Source: Naematelia aurantialba (Eukaryota; Basidiomycota; Tremellomycetes; Tremellales; Naemateliaceae). Taken from it: a stretch of DNA of 64,000 bases. Location: the NCBI GenBank assembly GCA_021527695.1, contig JAKFAO010000011.1, positions 1 to 64,000 on the forward strand, read 5' to 3'. This document shows positions 45,664 through 58,289 of the stretch, one piece after another. Numbering within the stretch: position 1 is the stretch's first letter; the number at the start of each line of letters is the position of its first letter. The translations under genes were made by a program, and so were the position numbers. Below the pieces are notes generated by a model. It was not told the DNA's origin and did no database searches. It saw only the letters and a program-made list of their open reading frames with translations.

Positions 45664-48000
45664 CTATACGTTCTGCAGAAGCCACTCGAATCCTTCGATG
45701 CCTAGAAAGTCGGCTTCAGTCATGGTCAAATCACCAGGATCGCCGTGTTGCCCTTGGCGATTGTCCTCGCCCTGGGGATAGCCGTCGTCGAGTTGACCCC
45801 ACATTTCTCTGAGGACGGCTCCAGCGATGCCCTGTTGGGCTCTGACGTCTGTTTCGGCCTCTGCGAGCTCGTCCATGTCGATGGGAAGCGGTAGCTCGGG
45901 ATGCACGTGGCGGAGGATGATGCATGTCCGCCTGGTGGTGGCTAGACAGCCCAAGAGGTTGGTCATGAGGTGTTGCGGGACGGGCACGGATGGCGACTGG
46001 CGCCGATGTCGCACGTAAGGCTTGATGAGCGGCGCATGGAGGAGGGAAGCGACGAGCAGCGTCTGGCTCTCCAGGATGAGCTCGGGCGAGAGCGGCGGGA
46101 AGGGACCGGCGACGAGACTCGTTAGGCGCAGCGAAAGCCCGTACATGATCGACGGGATTTCCAGGCCCAGCACGCCCGTCCCTGCGACGTCGGGTAAGGA
46201 TCCACCCAGGCGCAGGTGAAGGCACTCACTGTGAGTGTCCGAGAGAGAACGGGAGAGCTCTTCGAGACGACCGTTGCACGCATCCCATGCTGCCCGGACA
46301 GCGACGTTATCGGGCCATTGTCGGCCATGCAGGACCTCTGCAGCGGAGACGTCTGCGATCAGGTCGCGGCATGCATCGACCACCTGCGCCTCCATGTCGA
46401 GGTGGCGAATACACTGCTGTACCTGATGTGACGAGTGGCCGTGGACCTGCACGCGAACCCCGAGCGGCAGGGTGCCGCGCCGAGCGAACTGGAGATGTAT
46501 CCTGTGGGCGTGTGAGCAGACGGTGTATCCTACACAGTCATGACCTACAAGTTGTATCGATTGACCACAGCAGACCACTGATTCCAATTAGCTCTGGCTT
46601 TAACTAACGATATGAGGAACCTACCAGCAGGACGAGCTGCAACTTCTCCTGCGCATAGGCTTCGTATGTCGCGTCCAGTCCTGCCAGCGTCCGCGCCACA
46701 TCGTCCAAACCAATGTCACATCCGATACTGTACGCCATCGAGATCAACCGAAGCGCCGTGACGGGTGCGTGCACCTCGCTGTGCCGCCTGACCGGAGATA
46801 GACTGAGGATGAACAGCGCCAGCACGACTTGGGTGCTGACCGAGCCCGCGAGAGCATACAGAATCGACTCGTCGATGATCGGGTCCAGGTCCAGCTCTTC
46901 GGGTAGATGCTCAGGGAGGTGCGACAGCATAGCAAGTATCACAAAGGGATGTTGTGGAGCCGGGGAGGCCACGTCCAAGAAGGGGAGCATGGGGATCAGG
47001 CGGGAGAACACATGTTTGAAGCTGTGTGTAGATATCAGCGGTCGTGGGCATAGGTCATACCGCCGGGGAGGGGAGAGAGAGATAAAATATACGTGTGAAA
47101 GGCCATCTCGACCTGTCCAGCAGACAGGAACCCGCGTTGCTGCACATCGGGAAAGTCGTCGCGCTCCAGAACTAGCGTGGCCGTTTCGTCAAACACAAAC
47201 GCTGCAGTTCCTTTTGCAAGGCTCCTAGATATCGCTTTGGAGTCAAATCGTCGTCGCTTGATAGTGATGGTATCGGACTCGTCTTTCACAGCCAGACTCT
47301 TGCTCGTCATACTGGGCCGGGGTGACAGCGGTACACATGGGGCGGTAAGGCGCAATAGAGTGGGGTCGATGTGGCCGGACGGACCTGCCTCGCCCGGTGA
47401 AGGGACGAGGAGATCGGTTGCCTGAGGGGTCAAGATGGCCCCGGTGGTCCAGGATGACCGTCGTTGTCGTTCCCTCTCCAGACTCGCCAGCCGACTTTCC
47501 AGATACTGTACTCGTTCTTCCATGATGCGTTGTGATCCGTCGTGGAGGCGTGATCCTCGATCATGGAGTATGGGCTGGCTCTCCCCAGTCGTTTCTGATG
47601 TACGGTCATGATGCACCTCACTCGCCGTTCGTCCGTGCCCAGGCGATTCCATGTCATGTACGCCTCTGCTCATCGCTAAATCGCCTGTCATTCCCACCGT
47701 CAGCGAACAAGGCGTGTGTCTAGTTCGGCACCGGGCACATCCCTCGGCCGTGACGCCGCTGCACCTCGCCTTGGCGCGGGCGCATAGACGGCAAGCTCGA
47801 TACACCCTTTGTGAATGGTCGGCAGGATAAGGCGAAGTCTGCTGCGAGCCATGGTCGGCATGTCGACGATCCGACGATGCATGTGAGCTCATTGAGAATT
47901 CCTCGCCGTGGGTGAGAGTGCAATGCTTTGTACGCGGAAAGATAAAACAGCTGGTGTCGGGATTTCCGGAATCGGCCGTTGCAGCGATCGATTGAGGCAT
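45664..48000 (-). CDS. Zn2Cys6 transcription factor
   Basis: A binuclear-zinc-cluster regulator. The first exon runs 48000-47093; the next is 47021-46625; the last large exon ends at 45664. The cluster RACRLCARAKARC ... CARCRTRHTPC is followed by a coiled coil (RIMEERVQYLESRLASLERER). The middle region, FKHVFSRLIPMLPFLDV, VRRHSEVHAPVTALRLISMA and DIGLDDVARTLAGLDATYEAYAQEK, is a divergent fungal-specific domain. The start at 48000 has A at -3; an in-frame ATG at 47892 is possible. Exon joins between 46625 and 46480 are uncertain. It converges with the KES1-type gene (185 bp between stops). Target genes unknown. Confidence 0.82.
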
Positions 48001-48507
48001 CCTGGATACAATGAATCAATGATACATAATGCAAGTACCTGGAGCCTTTCGGTCGCATCTCGTCAGACCCATACTCAACTCACAGCGTATCCCTCCCGTA
48101 TTGTAATCCACAAACGTCTTGACATGGGTGACCAACGCAGTCTCCACCCCCGGCGCGGCCACCTCTCGCTAGTACGCCCCTCACTTGAACTTGGTGTGGT
48201 GCCTCCCTGATGATTGCGATGTGTAGCGCGTGGATATGGAGCCGAGGCCAGCGAGCATGATAGTGGTAGTTTCGATGCAGACGACAGACAAGAGCGTTGT
48301 GAATATGTACAGGAGATGTTCACAGTCCCGAGCATACTCTAAAGCCCTCTGGTGAGACCGGAGTTCCCGGCGAGAGATCGCAACTCCCGCCACCAAACGT
48401 CGGAACCTGCGGTTGCATCACTTCCAACACAGCATGGCTGTCTATGTAACACACAACGTCAGCTCGCGCACAGTCCGGCCTTGAACAATCTGATAAAATC
48501 TAGAAGG
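48001..48507. promoter_or_regulatory. Divergent promoter, Zn2Cys6 factor / RTA1-family gene
   Basis: 507 bp between outward-facing starts with no coding signal. The pairing suggests the factor might regulate the RTA1-like gene, which is inference. Confidence 0.4.
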
Positions 48508-49777
48508 ATGAGCTCAGACAGCGGAGACGTACTACTGTGAGTGGGCAAATTGCCCCCCACGCTCGTGTAGAACGCAGTGGCGACTGACGGTGCAAGCGCT
48601 GGCTATGTGCCGAGCCTCCCTGCGAGTCTGATCTTTTCCATACTGTTCGGTGTCTTGATGGTCGGCTTCAACTATAGTAGGCACAACTCTCTCCATTGAT
48701 ATTTTACGGTCCCAAAGGTCAATCACATGCTATAATGCTGACTTGCCTGTCATAGAACTGTGGAAGGACAAAGAAGGGCGGTGGATGCAGTGGATGGGCT
48801 GGGGGGTCAACACCATGTTCTACGGCTTTGTCATACGCATTGTGACACACCTTCAGCCGTACTCGTTAGGACTCTATATTATCACAACCCTCGTGAGTCC
48901 CGACTGATGAGACCGACGTCCACGAGAGGGGAGAAAGAAAGGGCAATTTTCTGAGAGACGTCACAGCTCGTGTTCCTCGCTCCGACAATGTTCTTGGCCC
49001 AGATGTACGTGATGGTGCCGAGGCTCGCCGACACTCTCGGGGCGACCGACTGCCTGTTTGTACCCCGGAAGTACGTGGTGTGGATCTTCTTCGGCAGCGA
49101 CATGTTCTCGTACGCCATCCAAGGCGGCGGCGGCGGCTTGCTGTTCAACAAAAATCCCAACGTGGCCAATATCGGTCGGATCGTGAGTTGCTTCGTGAGC
49201 CTCATCCTGCGCGGCACCGGTCCACTGATACCATGTGACGATAGGTCATACTGGTATCCATGATCTTCCAGGGAGTGTCGTATGCTATCTTCCTAGCGCT
49301 AATCATCGTATTTGGCGTCAAGCTGTCAGTCATTTGCCACTCGCCTCCTTCTCAGACTCGCCTCAGGCGTGTGGCTCACTCGCTCTGTAGTCGGTCTCGG
49401 AGTCCAGAAAAATGGAAGATTGCAGACAATCGATCACTCTATGAGGGCATCGACTTGGGTTTTAGACAAGACTGGAAGCGATTCTACGCGGTAGTTGTTT
49501 GGGCATCAGTCAGCTTGATGGTGAGTGCCTAGAAGCACTCGAGCCCGAAGAATGCTCTCGCTGACCATACAAGATTCGGACCATCTACCGTATTGTCGAA
49601 TATGCGCAAGGTTCGACAAACGGATACCTCGCCCTACATGAAGTCTTCGCCTATTGCCTTGACGCGACCCCACTCGTCCTTGTCCTCACACCGATTTTGA
49701 TCCTCTGGCCACCTAAATACTGCAATTTCAAGCCTCACGAGGAGACGAACATGGAGATTATCAGTCCCATCCGATAG
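48508..49777 (+). CDS. RTA1-family membrane protein
   Basis: A seven-TM protein of the fungal RTA1/RSB1/RTM1 family, linked to resistance and lipid translocation at the plasma membrane. Six exons: 48508-48536, 48597-48676, 48756-48892, 48967-49182, 49245-49520, 49574-49777, giving 313 aa. Diagnostic stretches are GYVPSLPASLIFSILFG, LVFLAPTMFLAQMYVMVPRL, FGSDMFSYAIQGGGGGL, and the family signature IRTIYRIVEYAQGSTNGYL followed by HEVFAYCLDATPL. The segment SVICHSPPSQTRLRRVAHSL after TM5 is unusually long and basic and may contain an unspliced intron. The short N terminus MSSDSGDVLL is before the first TM. Confidence 0.85.
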
Positions 49778-50060
49778 CACAATGTATAATAGGAGACGAA
49801 AGCATAGAACTCTCCACGACGAGTATATATATGCACGTTAGACGGAACGGTTCCCACTAGACAACTTTACCATATGCAAACGCTCTAAACGATGCTTCAC
49901 AGCACCGGCGTGCATTGAGACGCCAGGACCGTCGCGTTTCGAAGAAGCGAACCCCTTCTCGGAGAGTAGAACAGGGAAACAAGGAGCGTGCGCGAGGTGC
50001 ATGTGCATGAATTACATAAGTGTACGGCCACAAGTGCGAACGATGGCCCATTCCCCACCG

Positions 50061-51270
50061 CTATTCGTACGCCTCTTCGGCACTTTTTCGTGCCAGGCGC
50101 TTGACCTTCTTCTTGTAGCCTAACGGGGTCAATCAGCATGGCGAGCAGCAATACGATCGAGACTTACTGGCAAAGTCTTCCCGGACCTCTTTGGCTGCAT
50201 CGACGTTGGCGGGGGAGTTGAGATCGGGGATGTCGGCGGAAAGCAGGGAGATGACGGAAACAAGCTGCAGGGTAAGTTGGGCTTCAATTATCTGTGTAGG
50301 GAAGAGCTCACAACGCTCTCGACAGTGTGGACCGGAAGCCACCGCTCTCCTGCATCCTCATAACCCCACTCGTCGTCTCCCGGTTGATGCTGCATCGAGT
50401 GAGAAGATTCCCAAGGATGTGAGCTACGCTGCATATAACTCACGAGGATAGACACGCAAACCTCGCCCTTCTTATCCCCTTTGTTATAGACTGATGCATT
50501 GTCAGATAGAGGTTGTTGCACAGCCAGGGCACCTACCGTTAGGATGCCACATCTCTGAATCGAATACCATCTTTGGTGGCAATAATGGAAATTCCTGGCG
50601 GCACGTCAGCTGCTGAGAAGACGTCTCGATCGAGATATGTAGAGGAAAGGGCCCCACCGTCGGGAAAATGAGCCGTGCTTTGAGTATAGCGCCTTCATAT
50701 AACGTGTCTGCTGGCCTAATGAGCGAGTCGATGTAATAGATGGTGAAAGGAAGGAACCAAGGGAAGAGGACGCGTCAGCATAGAACTTCTAGTCATAGAA
50801 ACTTGAGTAGCGCAGAGGAGCGGCATGTCTGAATCCAGTGCGCAATGTTCGCCGCTCCGTCGCGGCCATGCAGGTTCCACTCACCCCATGATCACGATTT
50901 GCCATTCTAGAATATTATCGTCGTCCACCAGTCCCGCGCTGAACCCGTCCACTGGGTTCTTTTGCAATTCTGTCAGAGAGTAAGCGATCGCGTCGGGTAC
51001 GAGAAGAGGGTAGAGGAGCTGAGGTTTGATTAAGCCGAACCTCTGCGACCGCCGTGACCACCAGGTTGACCGAAATGCCGCGGCGCAACAGGCTGGTCTT
51101 GATGCGAGCAAGAGGCACGACTTACCCAGGAGCTGTCTTCTCAATATCAAACTAGAATTTGAAGACGCCGACTGCGAAGGTGTACCGGGCTTGGCGGAAG
51201 AGGGGCGAGAGGTAGGATAGTGTGACGTCGAACCAGTGGCGCCGTTGGACGCAGTTCGTGATGCAGGCAT
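50061..51270 (-). CDS. Ubiquitin-conjugating enzyme E2, UBE2G1 type
   Basis: A cytosolic or ER-facing E2 that makes Lys48 chains. Eight exons: 51270-51126, 50969-50885, 50715-50658, 50594-50537, 50490-50444, 50389-50312, 50264-50168, 50119-50061, giving 208 aa. LLELQKNPVDGFSAGLVDDD opens the UBC fold. HPNVYNK precedes the active-site Cys in GEVCVSILHQPGDDEWGYED, which includes the acidic loop insertion unique to UBE2G/UBE2R E2s. ERWLPVHTVESVLVSVISLL and SPANVDAAKEVRED complete it. An N-terminal extension of about 40 Ser/Pro-rich residues is unusual. Two introns (156 and 169 nt) are long. It is divergent from NOC4 over about 290 bp. Confidence 0.92.
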
Positions 51271-51562
51271 CTTTGGCAGAGTAATCAATGGCGAGTCCCT
51301 GTCTCGAGATATATGCTTCTGCTCGACGGAGAGGGGATGCAGATTTGTATGACCAGTGCTGAACGCAGCAAAGCTTCGTGTCTGAATCCAAAGGTTAACA
51401 TCATCATCGCCAGGTCTTCACCGATAGCCAGACGGAGGCTATATTATCAATGATCCCTACTGTAAAGGGGAAGGATGACACGTCACGGTGGAGGCTCTCT
51501 TCAGATTTCTTCGAACTCTGCCGTCGTCTCTGTTTGTTTTAATGACCGGTGAATCAGTCGCC

Positions 51563-53986
51563 ATGGTCGCATCTCTGCCCAAATCAAAGTCCAAGTCAGC
51601 ATCGACTTCCCAGGAGCCAGCCATCGCTCGCATCGCGAAGCTCGAGGCCACATTACTAGCCCAGCCGCAGAACCCCAACCCGCTGCTCCCGCTGCTCGCC
51701 CTCGCGCGACATGAGTCGCCCCAGGTCGTACACAAGGCCGTCTGGGCACTGCACCGAGTCTTCATCAAGCTGATAGATGAGAATCTGGTGGGAGGTATCA
51801 CGGGACCTGGAAGAGCGGCTAGCAGCACGGAAGCCGATGTCACAGAGGGTGCTAGGGAAGTTAAAAGCTGGGTCCGGGAGAGATTGCTGGACTATGTGGG
51901 TATTCTGGGCGGCCTGATGAGGGATTGCGAGGCGTCGTTGAGGGTATGTGACATTTGAAAACGTCTAGATCCGTCCCGCTGAACGACACCAGAGCTCAGC
52001 TGTTCCCCTCCTCTTCTCCCTGCTCCCACCACTATCTGCTTCGATCACACAATCGACCAATCCGATCATTCACGTGCCCTACTTCCGCATGATCCTGCAG
52101 CTTCTCCTCCATCCCACCGCCTCGCTCCGGGGAGCATCACCATGTGCTGCTTCCCGCTCGACGGATTCATCGCAAGCCTGGGAGGTTCTCGATGGTACCC
52201 AGATCGATCTGGACGCGGAGGTTCTTCCCGAAGATGTGGTGGAACTCGTGCAGTCGGAATATTGGGCAAAGTACGACGACCTACGCTGGATCTTTTTCCG
52301 TGAAGCAGCGTCAGTACTCTGTGCTATTCCGCGTGCACATGCTGATCTTCTCAGATATGCTTTGGACGACTCGGTTCCTCCGACGTACCCCGACAACCTC
52401 TTGAGCCAACTCTTGCCTCTCAACAATTTGCCGCGAAAACAGGCAGACCTGAACGCATTCTTCGTCCCGACTCTTGCTTCCGCGCTAAAAACTTCTGCAG
52501 CAGAACCACCGGCCAAGAGAGCCAAGACCAAACCTGGCAAGAAAGCCAAAGCCGACGCCGAGATTGACAAACTACCCGACTGGATGGCGGCGTTTGACGA
52601 GCCTTCCGAGGACGAGTCTGAGGACATTGAGAGCGGCTCCAAGCGAGCAGCTGTCCGTACTTCGACGTTGTCGATGCACGCTTCCATACATTCCGTGGCA
52701 TCACATACCAACCTTTACTCAACACTGTGGGAGACCGTTCTCGCTCGAGTTCCCCTGGACGAGATGTGGACCCGGCGGATTCTTGTCGGTCTCCATGGCT
52801 CCAAGGGGATCCTATCACATCTTCGGGCCGATCGGCGTGTCCGCGTCGCAGACTGGCTCGGAAGTCTGGTCGACGGTGGGGGCGCGCTTGCCATGCTGGC
52901 GATGAATGGGCTGTTCGTCTTGATGACTCAGTACAATCTGTGAGTGTCGCGCCCAGCGCTCTATCGGCAGTCCTGCACTTCTCTGCAAGAGAGTCTCCCG
53001 GGGCCAAAGCTGGAGCTGATGCGTAATGGTAGAGACTACCCAAACTTCTACCAGCGGCTCTATGGTTTACTCGACCGCGACGTGCTGCACGTCAAATATC
53101 GTGCCCGATTCTTCCGTCTCCTCGACACATTTCTTGCATCAGCGTAAGCCATTGACCCTTCTCCTGTCACCTGAGCCCGAGGTGTCTCCCTCTGCGATGT
53201 GACCGTCCTATGTCGACTTGACCCCCCTCCTCCCCCATTCTGCCTTGGCCCTTCCTCCGGTCGCTGAATTGAACCCGCGGCCTGACTGATCCGCGTTAGT
53301 CTCCTGCCTGCGGCACTCGTTGCATCATTCGTCAAGCGTCTTTCGCGCCGCGCCCTGGCCGCCCCACCAGCAGCCATCATCATGGTCATTCCCTTCATCT
53401 ACAACCTGTTCAAACGACATCCAGGCTGCATGGTCATGATCCAGCGGCACGCCGAGGACGCCGAACAAACAGGTGAGCATGAGCAGGACCACCACGCCTC
53501 GCGCGACTGCAACCCTGCTGATGTGCGATAGACCCTTACGATCCTGACGATCCGTCTCCTCTGACGTCTCGAGCGATCTCGTCTTCCTGCTGGGAGTTGG
53601 CGGCGCTGCAGCATCACTACTTAGCCAGCGTATCGACCCTCGCCAAGGTTTTCATCGAAGTCTTCACAAAGCCAGAATACAACATGGAAGATTTCCTGGA
53701 TCACGGGTACACCACTGTAAGTCGGCGCGCATCTCCCCCTCCTTCCTCCTCACCAGCTACTGTAGCCATCGCCATGGACTTGCGAGCTGATCGGAGGATA
53801 CCCGACAAGTTGTTCGACACCGAGATTGATCGTAAATTGAAATACCCCCCGGCGTTGAATGCGGCGCTCGAAGCTCCAGACGCTTCGACCATCGAGCTGT
53901 TCCCAACTGCCACGGCAGCAGCAGAGACAGCGGAGGCGGACAGTACCAGCAGAGGCGATATCATTAGTCAACTGTGGAGCTTCTAA
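51563..53986 (+). CDS. NOC4: Nucleolar complex protein 4 (CBF/Mak21 family)
   Basis: A small-subunit processome factor that partners Nop14 in 40S ribosome assembly in the nucleolus. Exons: 51563-51943, 51993-52939, 53033-53143, 53300-53472, 53532-53716, 53810-53986, giving 657 aa. The CBF/Mak21 domain is seen in HVKYRARFFRLLDTFLAS, LLPAALVASFVKRLSRRALA, PPAAIIMVIPFIYNLFKRHP, and SSCWELAALQHHYLASVSTL with FIEVFTKPEYNMEDFLDHGY. A Lys/Arg-rich linker (PAKRAKTKPGKKAKAD) may be a nucleolar signal. ATG at 51563 has a better context than the in-frame ATG at 51542. It shares its promoter with the E2 gene and converges with PDA1. Confidence 0.9.
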
Positions 53987-54148
53987 CCAGCGGGGAGGCA
54001 TTTGCTCCCTCGGTTCTCCACAGCTCAGCCCTTGGATCTCGCAACGCACTCGCCACAGTAGTGTACATGAAATGCAAGGTGTATGACATGCATGCTATGC
54101 CCTGCCCCTGAAACGGTATACAGCCGAATGCCCCAATACCCCGCCTAC

Positions 54149-56215
54149 CTACTTGTTATAGTAGTGTACTTCCTCCTTCTCCCGTCCGCGCATGAAAGGA
54201 GGCTCAGTTCCCTTGTACTGAACGCCATCAGCTTAGGTGCGACGAGGAAAGTCGCGCAAACTCACGTAAATGTCCTCCCAGAATTCCTTGAGATCAGGAT
54301 GTGGGCTCTGCTTGGCCTCCTCAACCGCCCGGTCCACCTCCTCCTTCGCAGCTTTGTCAATAGCCTACACCCAGTCAGCATGTTACCAATGTGGTGCTGT
54401 CAAGCCCACCTTGAGGCTGGCCTCATCCGTCACTCCCCAGTCCAGAATGTACCGCTTCAGGCCGGCAATTGGGTCCTTCTCCGAACGCATCTGCTGAACC
54501 TCCTCGCGGGTTCGGTAGGTGGTTCCAGGGTCGGACATCCTAAAAGTCCATCAGCAATATGCCTACACGGGAAAAGTGGAAACTCACGAGTGACCACCGT
54601 ACCGGTAGGTGACCAACTCCATAACCAATGGCCCCTTGCCCGATGTCGTCCACTCCTTCGCAAACTCGCATGCCTTCTTCACAGCGAGGATGTCCATAGC
54701 GTTGACCTGGATACCGGGGATCTGGTCGCCTCGAGTGAAGAACGAAGTGTTCTGAGAGGATCGCTCGGCAGATGTACCCATGCCGTACTTGTTGTTTTCG
54801 CAAGTGAACACGCATGGGAGATTCCAAAGTTTGGCCTGCCGGGTGTAAGCGAGGTCCGACTGGAGACAGGTTATGCTCACCATGTTGAACGCTTCAAACA
54901 CTTGTCCTTGATTGGAGGCACCGTCACCGTACATGGCGAAAGTCACAGTCTTCTTGTTCTGATACTTCTGAGCCAACGCAATACCAGCACCGACGGGGAC
55001 CTGGGGATGTCAGTGCACTTTGTCAGACTAGGTCGGAACTTACTTGTGCTCCGACAATACCGTTACCACCGAAGAAAGAAGGGGTGAAGATGTGCATGGA
55101 ACCACCCTTGCCGAAGGACATGCCATCCACACGACCTGGAAGACGTTAGCTGTACCCAGGCGAATGTGAACTCTGCCAGTAAAGCACATCGCGAGTTGAT
55201 GAAAGGATTCCAAGAGATTCTGGTCCCATACGATCTCCCTCTCCATCACTCGGACCCCGGCGTTCCCCCGGATAATGGCCGAGCACCTGCCAGCTGGCTA
55301 GGTGGCACCAAGAAGACACGCCTCCCTCGTCCGTCCGTACGCCACTCCTCTCCGCCACTCCCTCTCCGCCTAAACACCACCAACCCTTTCTGTAGGGCGA
55401 GATCTCCCTCAAGCGACTCAAAACGGAACCACTCAGACAGTGGCGGACGCCGACATTTCTTCCCGTAAGATCACAATCCACACTAACCCATCAACTCTGC
55501 CAAAACACCCTTGATAGTGCCTCCTCGCATGACCGCCAAAGTATGACACCTGTAGGCAGTGATGACACGATCGTCTTTGTTGATGGCGCTCTCCATGCCG
55601 ACTGCGACGGCTTCCTGGCCGATAGCGAGATGGCAGAATCCGCGAATCAATTTCGCCTTGTACAATGCATCGGCAGCCTGCTCCATCCGACGCATTTGGA
55701 CCTTGCCAAATCAGCAGGGCCCGCTGAGAGAAAGATCACGTCATGAAAACTCACCATCTTCTGGTACATGTCAATGAGTCCGTCCTTGCTCGTGTCGACT
55801 TCAAGGTCCGGCGTGTCACATCGATAAGAGTGGAAGGAGTCTGCATGGAGTTTGACTAGGAACTGTGCGACCAGTCAGCGACTCCAATCGTCAAGTGTCC
55901 CAGACAGGCGTAATGTTGCATGCTTCCCAGCACATCGTGGACTAGACCGAAAGATCCTCCTCTCGCCAACTTTCGCAAGATCTGCACAAAGACTCACCGA
56001 CTCGCTGCCAGATGACGGAAGGTCCCCGATGGGCTCCGACTTGTCGGCATCCGTCTGGAGGTATCTGACAGCTGGCAATGTTGTTCGCAGGGGTTTCTGC
56101 AATCACACATCTGTTCAGCGATCCCGTCTTTCTCTCAATGGTAAGAAGGGTAATCGCTCACGATGCCGCGGGCTGCGCGCAGTGCGCGGGGACGGAGAGT
56201 CGCCAAGGAGGACAT
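54149..56215 (-). CDS. PDA1: Pyruvate dehydrogenase E1 component, alpha subunit
   Basis: The thiamine-diphosphate-dependent alpha chain of the mitochondrial pyruvate dehydrogenase complex. Ten exons: 56215-56162, 56096-55998, 55862-55755, 55701-55488, 55135-55044, 55000-54881, 54835-54588, 54539-54410, 54364-54266, 54217-54149, giving 410 aa (yeast Pda1 420). The N terminus [18 protein letters not shown] is a mitochondrial presequence. Core motifs: [46 protein letters not shown], the ThDP-Mg motif [15 protein letters not shown], and the regulatory serine loop [20 protein letters not shown] with its phosphorylatable Ser. Intron 55487-55136 is 352 nt, the longest confidently placed here. The promoter is squeezed into 286 bp before the next gene. 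Confidence 0.95.
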
Positions 56216-56501
56216 ATGGCTGATAGGATGCGAGGTATACCCAGAAGGCAGCTGGGAGGAGGAAACAGGTGAAAAGAGAAGAGAGGAACCTCTTGATAGA
56301 CGGAATGTTCGGCGCGGCGCGGAAGGGCGGGACGATTGGGGGTGGACGGAATGCCACGTGGTGAGCCCAACTATTTCTTTCCCGTTAGTTTCGTATTTTA
56401 ATCCCGATTCAGCAAGTAAGTCTGCGAGATTGATTGATGTGATATAACATGGTTTATATGATGTGTAGCCTTCAGATGAATGTTCCCCGTAGATATACTT
56501 C

Positions 56502-57482
56502 TCACACGTCCCCATCTCCCTCCATCGCGTCGTCTTCGTCTGCACTTCCTTCTCGGCTCTTGGGTTGCTCCCCAGTCCCCCGCCACAGAATGGCGCTGTC
56601 CGGATCGCGAGGGTAGACCTCTGTGGCCATACCTACACCCCTAACCCCAGCCATCTGTACCGCCATGCCGGCCAACCCAGGTGGGGGCGCTGGCGCCACT
56701 GGTGGAGGGTATATGTCAGAGGTGGACCGCATGATGAGGAGTCCAGGTCCGCGAGATCCAGCTGTAACCTTGACGCCTGTGCCAACGGAGGGTCTTCGAT
56801 TTGGGTAGGGAGATAGGGAGGCGGAGGTAGTCCAAGACGGTGCTATGGTGAGCGCTGGACGATTGCTCAGGACTGCGACGTTGGGCATTAGGCGAGGGTC
56901 TGCAAAACGTGTGTTCCGGGGTGGTGGGATATGCCCTTGTGTCGGTGATGTGGCGGAGGATCGAGTTGAAGAAGTGGGGAACGGCGAAGCTTCTTTGTCT
57001 GCGCGAGCTTGTCGGGACATGGATAATGGTGCACTCCGCCCGTCGTCGAAGGACCCGCGGGGTGTCCGGGTTCGACTATTACTGTCTCGTTTGACGCCGG
57101 GTGTATAGCATCCGCCGTCATGCAGAAGATGATCTGGGTGACCGATTACCCGACAGTCTTCTCCATACATACAATTTCGGGACCAGATCGACTCCTGAGG
57201 CACCGCTGCGATCACCTCTGCATTCTTCTCACTGAGCAGAGGCAGGGCTACGCCTATTCCGTCTCGGATTTGTCCGTCTGCGGTTGGGCGAGGGGACGAG
57301 GGACGAGAGCGTCGTGTAGGCCACGATGCAGGGTCATGAGCGATGTACACTGGCTCTGGCCACCCAGAGAGGGCAACCATGTATGGAGTACTTTGTCGCA
57401 AAGTTGGTGAGATGGGGAGTGCAGATGAGGACTTGGGGCGAGGAAGGATTCGCGATGACGAGCCGTTCTGGATCGTACCCAT
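56502..57482 (-). CDS. Hypothetical Pro/Ser/Arg-rich protein
   Basis: A single 326-aa frame starting MGTIQNGSSSRILPRP at the ATG at 57482; no family recognised. A small ordered patch may exist around residues 25-45 (PYMVALSGWPEPVYIAHDP) and at NCMYGEDCRVIGHPDHL, with Cys/His spacing that could bind metal. The rest is low complexity with several PP and SP/TP sites, ending in an acidic tail (EDDAMEGDGD). The open frame extends further upstream without an obvious ATG. Probably a nuclear or regulatory disordered protein, but this is only inference from composition. Confidence 0.55.
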   Translation of the reverse strand: MGTIQNGSSSRILPRPKSSSALPISPTLRQSTPYMVALSGWPEPVYIAHDPASWPTRRSRPSSPRPTADGQIRDGIGVALPLLSEKNAEVIAAVPQESIWSRNCMYGEDCRVIGHPDHLLHDGGCYTPGVKRDSNSRTRTPRGSFDDGRSAPLSMSRQARADKEASPFPTSSTRSSATSPTQGHIPPPRNTRFADPRLMPNVAVLSNRPALTIAPSWTTSASLSPYPNRRPSVGTGVKVTAGSRGPGLLIMRSTSDIYPPPVAPAPPPGLAGMAVQMAGVRGVGMATEVYPRDPDSAILWRGTGEQPKSREGSADEDDAMEGDGDV

Positions 57483-58289
57483 GGTGAGATCGGGCCAATG
57501 CAAGAATGTCGGCTGCCTGTTGGTGGTCAAACGACGCTTCGTACGCAACGCGAACTGGAAGGACCCGTTGCAACGACGCCCACTGTGGTGAAAGGTGCCT
57601 TGATGAGATGGCGAATGGTGTTTGGTGAGATGACCTTGGACTATGATGGTGCTTTTCCAAGTAGATGGTGGATAAAGAGAGAGGAGGAGGAAGGGAGGGA
57701 GGTTTATCCCAAGGATGAATCCTAGGAGTAGAAACCTTGGGATGGAAGAGGAAAGGAAAGAAGGAAAGAGGCCGAAAGAAGGGGGGGTGGCCAGGGGAGA
57801 AACCGCCGGCAAGTCGAGATAACCGGGTGTCAAAACAGCTTGGGTTGGGGGGGGGGTCCGTGTTATTGGGCATCTCTACACTTTCCTCTTCTTCCCAACA
57901 GCCATCTCCATGCCACTCGAACACAACAGTTTCCAAAGATGCTATCAGAAGAGAACAGGGTAACATGCAGAGGCAGAGCATTTCAGCCCCACAGCTTGCA
58001 CTGCCTCACGGATCTTGTCCAAGCTGGGAGTTGGCTCCTCCTTTCAATCCCTTCACTGTAGCTTCTTCTTCCCGCCCTCCGAGCTGTCGCGATCGGTACA
58101 AAACTTCCTAGACTCGCTTTAATGACGCTATGTTGCGATCTAGTCAGCTTGAATGGTGGGTTTCCTTTCACTGAATGCAGCCTGAAGGCCTCGTCAAAGA
58201 CGGGGTTAACTTCTTGCCTAGCCTGTAACCAAGCATACGTTTGCCTTATAGACCCACACTCTTGCCTTTTACAGAAGTAGAGCCGCGCT
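57483..58289. promoter_or_regulatory. Divergent spacer between two orphan genes
   Basis: 0.8 kb with purine-rich stretches and a run of nine or more G near 57846. No coding signal of its own was accepted. Confidence 0.4.

Noticed and set aside
54083..55087. Long plus-strand open frame of about 334 codons
   Set aside because: It is antisense to PDA1, whose exons and introns are well supported; the translation has no family similarity and crosses the PDA1 introns.
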